This document shows positions 47,281-54,450 of a stretch of DNA of 64,000 nucleotides, piece after piece; position 1 is the first letter of the stretch; every line of letters starts with the position of its first letter. Made by a program: the position numbers and the translations under genes. The notes under the pieces were generated by a model, which searched no databases, had not been told where the DNA came from, and saw only the letters and a list, made by a program, of their open reading frames with translations. This DNA comes from Sedimentibacter hydroxybenzoicus DSM 7310 (lineage in GTDB: Bacteria > Bacillota > Clostridia > Tissierellales > Sedimentibacteraceae): contig NZ_JACBNQ010000015.1 in NCBI RefSeq assembly GCF_013403245.1, positions 1 to 64,000 of the forward strand, given 5' to 3'.

Positions 47281-47330
47281 CATTGTACCCTTGTCAAAAA
47301 CAGTTATCTCTTTAACGACACCATCGCCAA
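47281..47330. other. Right attachment junction (attR-like)
   Basis: The element arm (TTGTACCCTTGTCAAAAACA) meets TAT (47305-47307), and ABC coding sequence resumes with CTCTTTAACGACACC. The arm mirrors the left junction arm in inverted orientation. The core TA is at 47305-47306. Confidence 0.75.
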
Positions 47331-47793
47331 CAACATAAAGTTCGGCAAGCCGACCGCCACTATGGCAGAGGTTGAGGAAGCAGCTAAAAAGGCATGCTGT
47401 CACGACTTCATCAGTGCACTGCCTCAGGGATATGACACTGTCGTAGGCGAAGGAGGCGCAACTATTTCAGGCGGAGAAAAGCAGCGTATCTCCATCGCCA
47501 GGGCTCTATTAAAGGATGCTCCCATAATTATTTTAGACGAGGCAACCGCCAATGTAGACCCGGAAAATGAATCTCTGCTCCAGAACGCCATCTCACAGCT
47601 TACCCGGGGCAAGACCATCATAATGATTGCCCACAGGCTCAAGACGGTACAGAATGCAGACCAGATACTGGTGCTGGATCAGGGGAAAATAATTCAGAGG
47701 GGCACTCATCAGGAACTGATGAAGTCCGGAGGTATTTATGCTGATTTCGTAAAAATGCGTGAAAAATCAATAGGCTGGAAATTGGGTGCATAA
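47308..47793 (+). pseudogene. ABC transporter half-molecule, C-terminal part, split by the mobile element
   Basis: Continuation of the gene at 39977. It begins in frame LFNDTIANNIKFGKP and holds signature TISGGEKQRISIARALL, Walker B IIILDEATANVDPENE and switch His in IMIAHRL. Codons 1-417 on the left plus 161 here give 578 aa, a normal length. In the present state it has no promoter or start codon of its own, though excision would restore it. Confidence 0.93.
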
Positions 47794-47806
47794 AAATAAT
47801 CATTAT

Positions 47807-47850
47807 AAAGAGCCGATAACCGTGATTTTACTCATAGTTATCGGCTCTTT
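47807..47850. terminator. Bidirectional terminator between the ABC and RlmN-like genes
   Basis: AAAGAGCCGATAAC (47807-47820) and its complement GTTATCGGCTCTTT (47837-47850) form a 14-bp stem ending in T-runs on both strands. It serves the converging ABC and methyltransferase genes. Confidence 0.85.
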
Positions 47851-47870
47851 AATTTTGTGACCGGCACTGT

Positions 47871-48851
47871 TTATTCAATTATTTTATTGTATTTATTAGC
47901 CAGCTGTCCGCACGCAGCCTTAATCTTACTGCCATGGGAAATTCTCATTGTAACTTCAAGTCCGGCTCGTTCCAGCTGCTGCTTGAATGCAGCCATTTCC
48001 TGTTTTGCCGGCTTTTTAATCTGCGTATTGCTTGTAGGATTATATTCAAGCAGATTGAGCATGACATTTTTTCCGCCGAACCACTTTACCAGCTGACGCA
48101 CATCGGAGGGTTTGTCATTTATTCCCTGCAAAAGTAAATACGCAAATACGACTTTCCGGTTGTGCCGTTCGGCATAAGACAATGCTCCATTGACAACATC
48201 ATTAATGTCGTATATGTGCATATTGGGAATAATACGGTTTCTTGCAGCCTGTGTTGCTGCGTGAAGGGATATGGTCAACTGAATTTTAAGATGTTCCTCA
48301 CGCAATTTTTTCAGTTGTTCAACCGGACCGACGGTTGATACGGTTATACCGTCTGTGGGAAAGTTCATACCGTTTCTGTCCCTCAGAATGTGAATTGCCT
48401 TTATAAAGTTGTCGTAGTTGAATAACGGCTCTCCCATACCCATAAAAACGATACGATTTACTTTTCGTCGCAGTAATACAACCTGCTGTACGATTTCTGA
48501 CGGTGTAAGGTTACGGACAAAACCGTTCCGCCCGGACTCGCAGAAGATACAACCCACGGAGCAACCGACTTGTGTACTCACACAGGCTGTTCCGCCATCC
48601 CGGCGTTTGATAAAAACCGTTTCAATACACTTGCCGTCTGACAGTTCAAATACATATTTTTCGGTGTCACAGTCCTTGTATACTGTTTTTAGCGACATAG
48701 TCCGGTATTTCTTTTTTGGTGAATGCTTATATAGTGACGAGTATAAGACTTTTGCTTCACTTTCGCCGATCACTTCCATTATTTCTTTGCAGGTAAATCT
48801 ATATGGATCATCCCATATATCAATAGGAGTATATTTGTTTAATTTTTTCAT
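47871..48851 (-). CDS. Radical SAM 23S rRNA methyltransferase, RlmN/Cfr family
   Basis: About 326 aa. The radical SAM cluster is in GCSVGCIFCESGRNGF (CX3CX2C). The two catalytic cysteines of RlmN/Cfr are in TACVSTQVGC and in AACGQL near the C-terminus. Other family phrases are FMGMGEPLFNYDN, ISLHAATQAARNRIIP and LLEYNPTSN. RlmN methylates C2 of A2503 in 23S rRNA and Cfr methylates C8, giving resistance to several antibiotics. I cannot decide by eye which activity this one has; it is divergent from a housekeeping RlmN. The promoter, leader peptide and terminator upstream suggest drug-inducible expression. ATG at 48851 is preferred, with AAGGA 10 nt before it, over an upstream GTG. Confidence 0.85.
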   Translation of the reverse strand: MKKLNKYTPIDIWDDPYRFTCKEIMEVIGESEAKVLYSSLYKHSPKKKYRTMSLKTVYKDCDTEKYVFELSDGKCIETVFIKRRDGGTACVSTQVGCSVGCIFCESGRNGFVRNLTPSEIVQQVVLLRRKVNRIVFMGMGEPLFNYDNFIKAIHILRDRNGMNFPTDGITVSTVGPVEQLKKLREEHLKIQLTISLHAATQAARNRIIPNMHIYDINDVVNGALSYAERHNRKVVFAYLLLQGINDKPSDVRQLVKWFGGKNVMLNLLEYNPTSNTQIKKPAKQEMAAFKQQLERAGLEVTMRISHGSKIKAACGQLANKYNKIIE

Positions 48852-48900
48852 TTTTTTCACTTCCTTATCAATTTCTCCGGTCGATTAATAATAAAAAAGC

Positions 48901-48944
48901 AATAAAAAATGCAGGTCTATTCTCAACGTGAGCATTGACCTGCA
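48901..48944 (-). terminator. Intrinsic terminator in the leader of the RlmN/Cfr-like gene
   Basis: Stem TGCAGGTC/GACCTGCA (48910-48917 and 48937-48944) with an inner CTCA/TGAG stem, followed on the minus strand by TTTTTTATT. It lies between the promoter and the start codon, so it must be bypassed for expression. A second small hairpin (CATAG/CTATG arms, 48980-48998) and a CCCA/TGGG hairpin further upstream may be alternative structures. Confidence 0.8.
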
Positions 48945-49088
48945 CATATAATGCGAGTAATAATACAACAAAACTAAGGCATAGTTTTATAAGCTATGTC
49001 CTGAAATCACTTTTTTGCTGTGCATACATTCACAAAACAGGCATGACAAGAGGCCCACGTTAAAATGGGAAACTGCTTTTTTATTGCC

Positions 49089-49118
49089 TTATTTTCTGAT
49101 GCGAATGCTATGCAACAT
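49089..49118 (-). CDS. Nine-codon leader peptide, MLHSIRIRK
   Basis: ATG at 49118, stop at 49089, with AAAGGAG 9 nt upstream and the transcription start only about 25 nt before. The sequence M-L-H-S-I-R-I-R-K resembles the beginning of the ErmD leader (MTHSMRLR), where the Arg-X-Arg motif stalls ribosomes in the presence of macrolides. It probably couples drug-induced stalling to read-through of the terminator downstream. Confidence 0.7.
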   Translation of the reverse strand: MLHSIRIRK

Positions 49119-49150
49119 AAGTGACTGCTCCTTTTCTTTGCAATTAAAAT

Positions 49151-49179
49151 ATTATACCCAAAAAATAATCAGCTGTCAA
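49151..49179 (-). promoter_or_regulatory. Consensus sigma-A promoter of the RlmN/Cfr-like gene
   Basis: Minus strand: TTGACA (49174-49179), 17 bp, TATAAT (49151-49156). Both hexamers are perfect consensus. The transcript leader is about 290 nt. Confidence 0.88.
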
Positions 49180-49312
49180 CTTGCGGCGGCAACATCGGCC
49201 GGAATGCGCGTCTTTTGTCATATATGTCGAAATTTGTAACAAATCGATACCTTGTACAATATACTAAGGTGTAAAACAATTTACAAATAAAACAGAAGGG
49301 CGTGTAGAAAAT

Positions 49313-49693
49313 ATGGCTGCACAACTATTTAAACTTGCAATTGATGCTACTACTTCAACTGATGTTGATATCAATCCGGCAATAGAAAAATATTTCTATT
49401 TACTGGAGGAAGTTGACAGAACAGACGATGAGCTTGTTATTCCGGCAACTAAATTTATAGATGATAACGGCAATATCATGACCGGTAATCTTACGACTGC
49501 TGCCGAAAACAACGGATATTATCTGTTATTTATAAATGGTGTACTACAGCAATCCAGTCTGTATACAGTCAGCGTTGACGGTTCTCAGGTAACTGTTAAT
49601 GACGCAGAAACCATACCGGTGCAATCACCGATTACTCTAATTGTAACAAACTTTGCACCAATATCTGATTCTGACACAACAGTAATAACTTAA
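49313..49693 (+). CDS. DUF4183 domain protein (first)
   Basis: A 126-aa acidic, beta-rich protein with the DUF4183 pattern: [37 protein letters not shown], and a PITLIVTNF end strand. No signal peptide or membrane segment. DUF4183 proteins occur in spore formers, often beside exosporium or collagen-like proteins, so a role on the spore surface is plausible. The gene starts a same-strand cluster of four. Just upstream is the divergent promoter of the RlmN-like gene. Confidence 0.8.
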   Translation: MAAQLFKLAIDATTSTDVDINPAIEKYFYLLEEVDRTDDELVIPATKFIDDNGNIMTGNLTTAAENNGYYLLFINGVLQQSSLYTVSVDGSQVTVNDAETIPVQSPITLIVTNFAPISDSDTTVIT

Positions 49694-49704
49694 TTGTCAA
49701 ATTT

Positions 49705-49735
49705 GGGATGTGCTGTCATCGCACATCCCTTTCTT
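49705..49735 (+). terminator. Terminator after the first DUF4183 gene
   Basis: GGGATGTG (49705-49712) and CACATCCC (49722-49729) form an 8-bp stem followed by TTTCTT. Confidence 0.75.
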
Positions 49736-49766
49736 ATAAAATATGTAATTTTTTGAGGTGGTCACT

Positions 49767-50471
49767 ATGATTGAAGATAGCATGCATTCCTTAAACCGGG
49801 AAAAAAATATATTAAAAGCTGATATCTATCAATATAATACTCTGTCCGACGGAGCCAAAAAAGTCTATACAAATGATGATGAATTAATCAAGTACGGCAA
49901 CAGAGGCATTCTTGATCCCGACGATGTCTCCTATTACGAATTATTTATTAACGGAGTACTGCAGCCGAGGGTTAATTATGAAATTCAAAAAGGCATTCTC
50001 ACTCTTAAAACTGAGGATGTCCCCATAAAGGATTCTCCCATTATTATTTCTTTTATTATTTTTGAAGTACCCCCTCCTTCCTTCATAATTCCCGGCGGCT
50101 GTCCAGGTTGTGCAGACAATACCGTCCGGAGGTTAAAGCCTGCTCAAAATATTATCTCGGGCCCTGTAAACGCAACTGCTTATGAAGTCAATACATGGAG
50201 GGTTGAAATAAAAATATCTGATCCGGATGTCAATACCGTGTCTTGTGTTCTGATAAAATATCTTTTATTCATTGATTATATCAAATGTATAAAAGTCATC
50301 CATATTTCTCATGGAGCAGCAGAAATATCATGCGGTGAAATCCTCTGGAAAATTGATAGGCTGAGAAAATCAGATACCGCAGTTCTTGTGTTGGACATCA
50401 CAGGCTGCTTCTGCCGAAACGAACCGGCAAATCTAGGTATTGCCTCAGGGGTTGGGTGTAAAATATGTTAG
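49767..50471 (+). CDS. DUF4183 domain protein with extra C-terminal domain (second)
   Basis: About 234 aa. Residues 20-100 repeat the DUF4183 pattern ([20 protein letters not shown], then [20 protein letters not shown]). A Pro/Gly/Cys linker ([13 protein letters not shown]) leads to a second domain of about 120 residues that I do not recognise, ending in [16 protein letters not shown] at 49767 is chosen for its GAGG 8 nt upstream. It follows the first DUF4183 gene across a terminator. Confidence 0.75.
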   Translation: MIEDSMHSLNREKNILKADIYQYNTLSDGAKKVYTNDDELIKYGNRGILDPDDVSYYELFINGVLQPRVNYEIQKGILTLKTEDVPIKDSPIIISFIIFEVPPPSFIIPGGCPGCADNTVRRLKPAQNIISGPVNATAYEVNTWRVEIKISDPDVNTVSCVLIKYLLFIDYIKCIKVIHISHGAAEISCGEILWKIDRLRKSDTAVLVLDITGCFCRNEPANLGIASGVGCKIC

Positions 50472-50501
50472 GTATAAAATATATTGATAGGAGTTTTATC
50501 T

Positions 50502-50873
50502 ATGGGCGTCAATACAAAACTTATGAGTATCGTTTTTAATTTAGAAGATCCATTATTAACAAGAGAATATCCGTCTGATATTGTCTTGTTCCGAACCTTT
50601 ACCACACTTCAGACAAATACACCTATATGGACACCCGGTGCCGGTAAAAGTATTTATCTCACTGCATTGCAGGTCTCTGCCCCTGCTCCGCTGGTTGTAC
50701 AGTTAAACAGAGGAAGTAATGACACCTTTATGTCAATAGCTCTTACCACTACTCTCGCCACTTATGGGCTAAGCTTTCCGTCCCCGATTGAATTTAATCC
50801 TGATGAGGTAATCTCCGTTACAACCGGCAGTGCTGGGACGGTCAATATTACCCTTCTGGGCTACGAGCTTTGA
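50502..50873 (+). CDS. Beta-rich unknown protein related to the next gene
   Basis: About 123 aa, rich in Thr, Ser, Val and Leu in an alternating pattern expected of a beta sandwich. No named family recognised. Core phrases TPGAGKSIYLTALQVSAP and a terminal VNITLLGYEL recur in the next protein (KSIYLTSVQVSAP and ITVSGYEA). ATG at 50502 follows GATAGGAG by 8 nt. Given the DUF4183 neighbours, a surface or spore-coat role is possible. Confidence 0.7.
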   Translation: MGVNTKLMSIVFNLEDPLLTREYPSDIVLFRTFTTLQTNTPIWTPGAGKSIYLTALQVSAPAPLVVQLNRGSNDTFMSIALTTTLATYGLSFPSPIEFNPDEVISVTTGSAGTVNITLLGYEL

Positions 50874-50903
50874 TGCATTGCAGGCACTTAAAGGAGAGAT
50901 ATA

Positions 50904-51752
50904 ATGGAACAAATATTGTTAACTATAAAGGAAAGCTCCGATGTAATCAATTATTACAGTCTGGGTATACAATCTTCAAAGACAATTCTCTGGACACCGG
51001 AACCGCAAAAGAGTATTTATCTCACCTCTGTCCAGGTATCCGCTCCGTTGGCAGCATCCATTTTATTCAGCGATGATAATACGGATTTTTTATCTCTGAG
51101 GATAACACAGCCCTTTGGTACTGTAAGTCAGGTGTTTCCTTCAGAATACAGGCTTACGACCGGTAATCCTCTTAAGCTGAGTACTTCTGATGAAGAAATA
51201 TCATGTAATACTTCCGGTGCCGTAACCGCTGCTCAGGCTGCCTATAACGGCAGAAGTGACTTTACCAATGTCAATAATGCAACAGGTCTTGCCAACGGGA
51301 CACTTGCTTCTCTGAACTCAGCCCTGATTAATCAGACCGGAGGACGGCTTGTCCTGGGATACAGCCTGCTGCCGGCACAATATAAGTATCTGGAAATTGA
51401 ACAGGTTATAATAAAATATTATTGCCGTCTTAACCTGACTCTTGCCGTGGGTGTCAGTTCCATGATTCTTTACTGGCGGCCGGATACCAATGCGGGTTGG
51501 ATTGAATTGCAACAAATAAGTCTGTCTATAATAGGATCCGCAAACTATTTAAGCAACCCTATAGAACACGATATCACAGATGCTGTACGTGAAGCATCTG
51601 ACCCCTGGGATGTAATCAATAATTTACAAACATCCTTTGTGGGCTCTCATACCGGTCTGGGTCTCGGAAACACCGTGCAGCTGGATGCCATAGAAATTGA
51701 AATATGTGTGGCAGGTAAAAATCAGATTACGGTTTCCGGATACGAAGCTTAG
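50904..51752 (+). CDS. Beta-rich unknown protein with an inserted domain
   Basis: A 282-aa relative of the preceding protein. Residues 1-100 align with its first three quarters, and the last ten residues (NQITVSGYEA) with its end. Between them lies an extra domain of about 160 residues with GGRLVLGYSLLPAQYKYLEI and PIEHDITDAVREASDPWDVI, again beta-rich. No signal peptide. AAAGGAGA precedes the ATG, and it follows the previous gene by 30 bp. Confidence 0.7.
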   Translation: MEQILLTIKESSDVINYYSLGIQSSKTILWTPEPQKSIYLTSVQVSAPLAASILFSDDNTDFLSLRITQPFGTVSQVFPSEYRLTTGNPLKLSTSDEEISCNTSGAVTAAQAAYNGRSDFTNVNNATGLANGTLASLNSALINQTGGRLVLGYSLLPAQYKYLEIEQVIIKYYCRLNLTLAVGVSSMILYWRPDTNAGWIELQQISLSIIGSANYLSNPIEHDITDAVREASDPWDVINNLQTSFVGSHTGLGLGNTVQLDAIEIEICVAGKNQITVSGYEA

Positions 51753-51810
51753 CTGAAATTCACCCCGGATTACAAAAATAATTATTGACAAGTTTTAAAC
51801 AATTTGATAG

Positions 51811-51858
51811 AGTGATAATTGAATTATCGGTATTTTAATTATCACTTTTTATTTTTGT
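51811..51858 (+). terminator. Terminator after the beta-rich protein cluster
   Basis: AGTGATAATT (51811-51820) and its complement AATTATCACT (51837-51846) are followed by TTTTTATTTTTG. The stem is AT-rich, and it lies in the leader of the second tetR gene, so it might also act there. Confidence 0.6.
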
Positions 51859-51885
51859 TTATTTAATTTAATGGAGGTTAAATAA

Positions 51886-52500
51886 ATGTCCAAACCGGAT
51901 CTTTCCATCGACCCGCGTATAATGGAAAGCGCAAAAAAAGAATTCCTTGCTCACGGCTTTGAAAAGGCTTCGTTGAAGGCAATATGTGAGGATGCCGGAG
52001 TTACCACAGGCGCGCTGTACAAAAGATATACAGGAAAGGAAGAATTGTTCTGCGCCGTAGTAGACGACACGGTCAAGGCCCTGAATGCTTTTATGGAAAT
52101 GCGAAGCTCCGCTGTTGTGAGTGAGCTGTCAGATGAAGCTCTCATCAAGGCATGGGAGATGAATGAAAGCATGCTGCCCTGGCTGGAGTATCTCTATCGT
52201 TATCATGACGGCTTTGTTCTTCTGATTGCATGTGCGGCAGGAACCAGGTATGCCAATTTTCAGCACGACTTCGCAGAGTCAATGACAGTTAAAACCCATG
52301 AATATTTTACGGAAGCAAAAAGGCGTGGTCTGACTGATGCAGATATCTCCATGGAGGAAATGCATATACTGCTTTCGGCATTCTGGACAACAGTATGCGA
52401 GCCCTTCATTCACGGTTATACATGGGAGCAGATGGAAGCACATTCTGAAATTATCTGCAAGCTGTTCAACTGGAATAAGGTCTTAGGTTTTACGGAATAA
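51886..52500 (+). CDS. TetR/AcrR family regulator of the second ABC locus
   Basis: A 204-aa repressor. N-terminal helix-turn-helix ESAKKEFLAHGFEKASLKAI, CEDAGVTTGALYKRYTGKEE; C-terminal ligand domain with CAAGTRYANFQHDFAE. Paralogous to the TetR at 37.5 kb, including gene order with two ABC half-transporters downstream. ATGGAGGTTAAATA gives a reasonable ribosome binding site. Confidence 0.9.
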   Translation: MSKPDLSIDPRIMESAKKEFLAHGFEKASLKAICEDAGVTTGALYKRYTGKEELFCAVVDDTVKALNAFMEMRSSAVVSELSDEALIKAWEMNESMLPWLEYLYRYHDGFVLLIACAAGTRYANFQHDFAESMTVKTHEYFTEAKRRGLTDADISMEEMHILLSAFWTTVCEPFIHGYTWEQMEAHSEIICKLFNWNKVLGFTE

Positions 52501-52506
52501 AAATAA

Positions 52507-52531
52507 GATTCTCTTACGAGAATTTTTATTT
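52507..52531 (+). terminator. Terminator after the second tetR
   Basis: ATTCTC/GAGAAT stem (52508-52523) followed by TTTTTATTT, 7 bp after the stop codon. Confidence 0.65.
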
Positions 52532-52539
52532 AATCCCAC

Positions 52540-52557
52540 GGTTAGTTTAAACTAACA
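52540..52557. promoter_or_regulatory. Palindrome between tetR and ABC genes (locus 2)
   Basis: GTTAGTTTAAACTAAC (52541-52556) is a perfect 16-bp palindrome. The 18-bp window including it matches the 38152-38169 element of locus 1 in 14 positions. Probable TetR-family operator. Confidence 0.6.
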
Positions 52558-52628
52558 TAAAAGTGATAAATAAAAATTAAATTATATAAGGAAGGGCGAC
52601 ACACCTCTTTTTAACAGAGTGAATCTCT

Positions 52629-52653
52629 GCGGGACAGGAGGAATGTCCCCGCC
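52629..52653 (+). other. GC-rich leader hairpin before the ABC genes of locus 2
   Basis: GCGGGACA and TGTCCCCGC arms (one unpaired C) around a GGAGGAA loop, about 28 bp before the start codon. It could influence translation or mRNA stability; no known riboswitch class is recognised. Confidence 0.35.
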
Positions 52654-52680
52654 ACAATTTATAAAACAAGGAGGGTTATT

Positions 52681-54450
52681 TTGTTCAAAACAGTATTGGA
52701 ATACACCGGTGAACACCGGAAAACCACTTACGCCGCCGTTGCGGCAATGCTTGCAGGCATGATCATGCAGGTGCTTCCGTTCTGGTTTATCTACCGGATC
52801 ATCAGACCGCTGTTGATGCGCCAGACCGTTACAACAGGGTATGTTATCTTCAACATTGCAGCAATTGCAATATGCTTGTCACTGTATGCGGTGCTGTATA
52901 TGTGGGGGCTTTCTCTGTCTCATAATGCAGCCTACAACACTCTGAAAAACCTGCGTATATCTCTGCAGGGCAAGCTTGAGAATCTGCCGCTGGGTATAAT
53001 TCAGGAAAAAGGTGTGGGAGCTGTAAAGAAAATGTTCATAGACGACGTTGAAACCATTGAGCTGCCCTTAGCTCACGCCATACCGGAGGGTATTGCCAAC
53101 ATTACAATCCCCGTGCTGGTGTTTGCAGGCATGTTTGCCGCCGACTGGCGGCTGGCACTCTTAGCACTGGCTTCTCTGCCTCTTGGCATGCTCGCCATGG
53201 GAATTATGTTCAAAGCCGGCACAAGCAAGATGGATGACTATTACAAATCGGCACAAAAGATGAACAAGACCATCGTTGAGTATATCAACGGCATGGAGGT
53301 TGTGAAGGTATTCAACAGGGACGGAGAATCCTACAAGCGCTATGAAAATGACATAAAAAATTATCGCGACTTCACACTGGCGTGGTACAGAACGTGCTGG
53401 CCGTGGATGGCTATTTATTACAGCATCGTACCATGCGTGGCACTTTTTGTACTGCCTGTGGGATCATACTTTGTATTGCAGGGATATTCGACTCTGCCTG
53501 ATTTAGCACTCGTACTATGCATGTCCTTTGGTGTCAGCGCACCTCTTTTAAAGGTAATGAACTTTTTCCCCACCATGGTGCGTATTAATTATACGGTAAA
53601 CAACCTGGAGCAGATGATGAGCGAACCGCCCGTACAGCAGTCGGATGCGTCATTTACAGGCAAGGATTACGGCATACAATTTGAGGACGTACGCTTTGCT
53701 TACAAGGAAGCAGAGGTACTCCACAGAATTAACCTGATTATCCCCGAGGGCAGTCTGACGGCTCTTGTAGGAGAATCGGGCAGCGGAAAAAGCACGCTTG
53801 CCAAGCTGCTGGTACATTTTTACGATGTAACAGGCGGTGCAGTGAAAATAGGCGGACAGGATATACAACATATGAGTCTTGAAGCCCTTAACAATCAGAT
53901 TTCCTACGTGGCTCAGGAGCAGTTTCTTTTTAACATAAGCCTTTTGGAAAATATCAGACTGGGCAAGCCTGATGCCACAGATGAAGAGGTAATGGCAGCT
54001 GCTGAAAAGGCACAGTGCGGCGAATTTTTGGCAAGGCTGGAAAAGGGCATCCACACCATGGCAGGTGACGGAGGCAAGCAGCTTTCCGGCGGCGAACGTC
54101 AGCGTATATCTCTGGCCCGCGCCATACTGAAAAATGCTCCGATAGTAGTGCTTGACGAGGCAACTGCATTTATGGACCCGGAGAACGAGGAAAAGATGAA
54201 CGACGCCATCGCAGAGGTCATCCGGGGCAAGACGGTTATAGTTATAGCTCACCGTCTGCATTCCATAGTCAACGCAGACCAGATCTGTGTTTTGGATGCG
54301 GGAAATTTAATTGATGCCGGAACTCATGATGAACTGCTTTCAACCTGCCCCGCTTATCAAAAGCTCTGGCGTGCTGCCGAGAGCAGTGCTCAGTGGAAGG
54401 TCAGCACAGAAGAGATGAAAGAAACACAAAGGGAGGTGGAATCTGTATGA
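52681..54450 (+). CDS. ABC transporter half-molecule (locus 2, first subunit)
   Basis: A 589-aa fused permease-ATPase. Six membrane segments (about 15-305) and an ATPase domain (about 330-570): Walker A GESGSGKSTLAKLL, Q-loop YVAQEQFLF, signature QLSGGERQRISLARAI, Walker B IVVLDEATAFMDPENE, switch His in VIAHRLHS. TTG start with AAGGAGGG well placed upstream. The gene overlaps the next by 4 bp. Close paralogue of the gene at 38196, so both loci probably arose from one ancestor. Substrate unknown. Confidence 0.92.
   Translation: MFKTVLEYTGEHRKTTYAAVAAMLAGMIMQVLPFWFIYRIIRPLLMRQTVTTGYVIFNIAAIAICLSLYAVLYMWGLSLSHNAAYNTLKNLRISLQGKLENLPLGIIQEKGVGAVKKMFIDDVETIELPLAHAIPEGIANITIPVLVFAGMFAADWRLALLALASLPLGMLAMGIMFKAGTSKMDDYYKSAQKMNKTIVEYINGMEVVKVFNRDGESYKRYENDIKNYRDFTLAWYRTCWPWMAIYYSIVPCVALFVLPVGSYFVLQGYSTLPDLALVLCMSFGVSAPLLKVMNFFPTMVRINYTVNNLEQMMSEPPVQQSDASFTGKDYGIQFEDVRFAYKEAEVLHRINLIIPEGSLTALVGESGSGKSTLAKLLVHFYDVTGGAVKIGGQDIQHMSLEALNNQISYVAQEQFLFNISLLENIRLGKPDATDEEVMAAAEKAQCGEFLARLEKGIHTMAGDGGKQLSGGERQRISLARAILKNAPIVVLDEATAFMDPENEEKMNDAIAEVIRGKTVIVIAHRLHSIVNADQICVLDAGNLIDAGTHDELLSTCPAYQKLWRAAESSAQWKVSTEEMKETQREVESV

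Larger units (their letters stand above)
41228..47307. mobile_element. 6,080-bp serine-recombinase element inserted in an ABC transporter gene
   Basis: Boundaries come from the interrupted gene: deleting 41228-47307 joins codon TAT to CTC and restores FQNVYLFNDTIANN in frame. A 3-bp repeat (TAT) is present at both junctions. Contents: XRE-cupin regulator, azlC, azlD, HD protein, a small peptide gene, a sigma-like gene, a 57-aa conserved-looking gene and the recombinase next to the right end. There is no relaxase, coupling protein or type IV secretion gene, so the element is not self-transmissible by its own genes. Such elements are moved by recombinase alone or with help from a conjugative element. 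Confidence 0.85.

Noticed and set aside
41226-47306. Insertion sequence with terminal inverted repeats and target duplication
   Set aside because: The inverted arms belong to recombinase half-sites around a common core; only TAT is shared, and the enzyme is a serine recombinase, not a DDE transposase.
53650-54261. A 203-codon minus-strand frame over the ABC ATPase domain
   Set aside because: Opposite to Walker A, signature and Walker B motifs, so it is a shadow.
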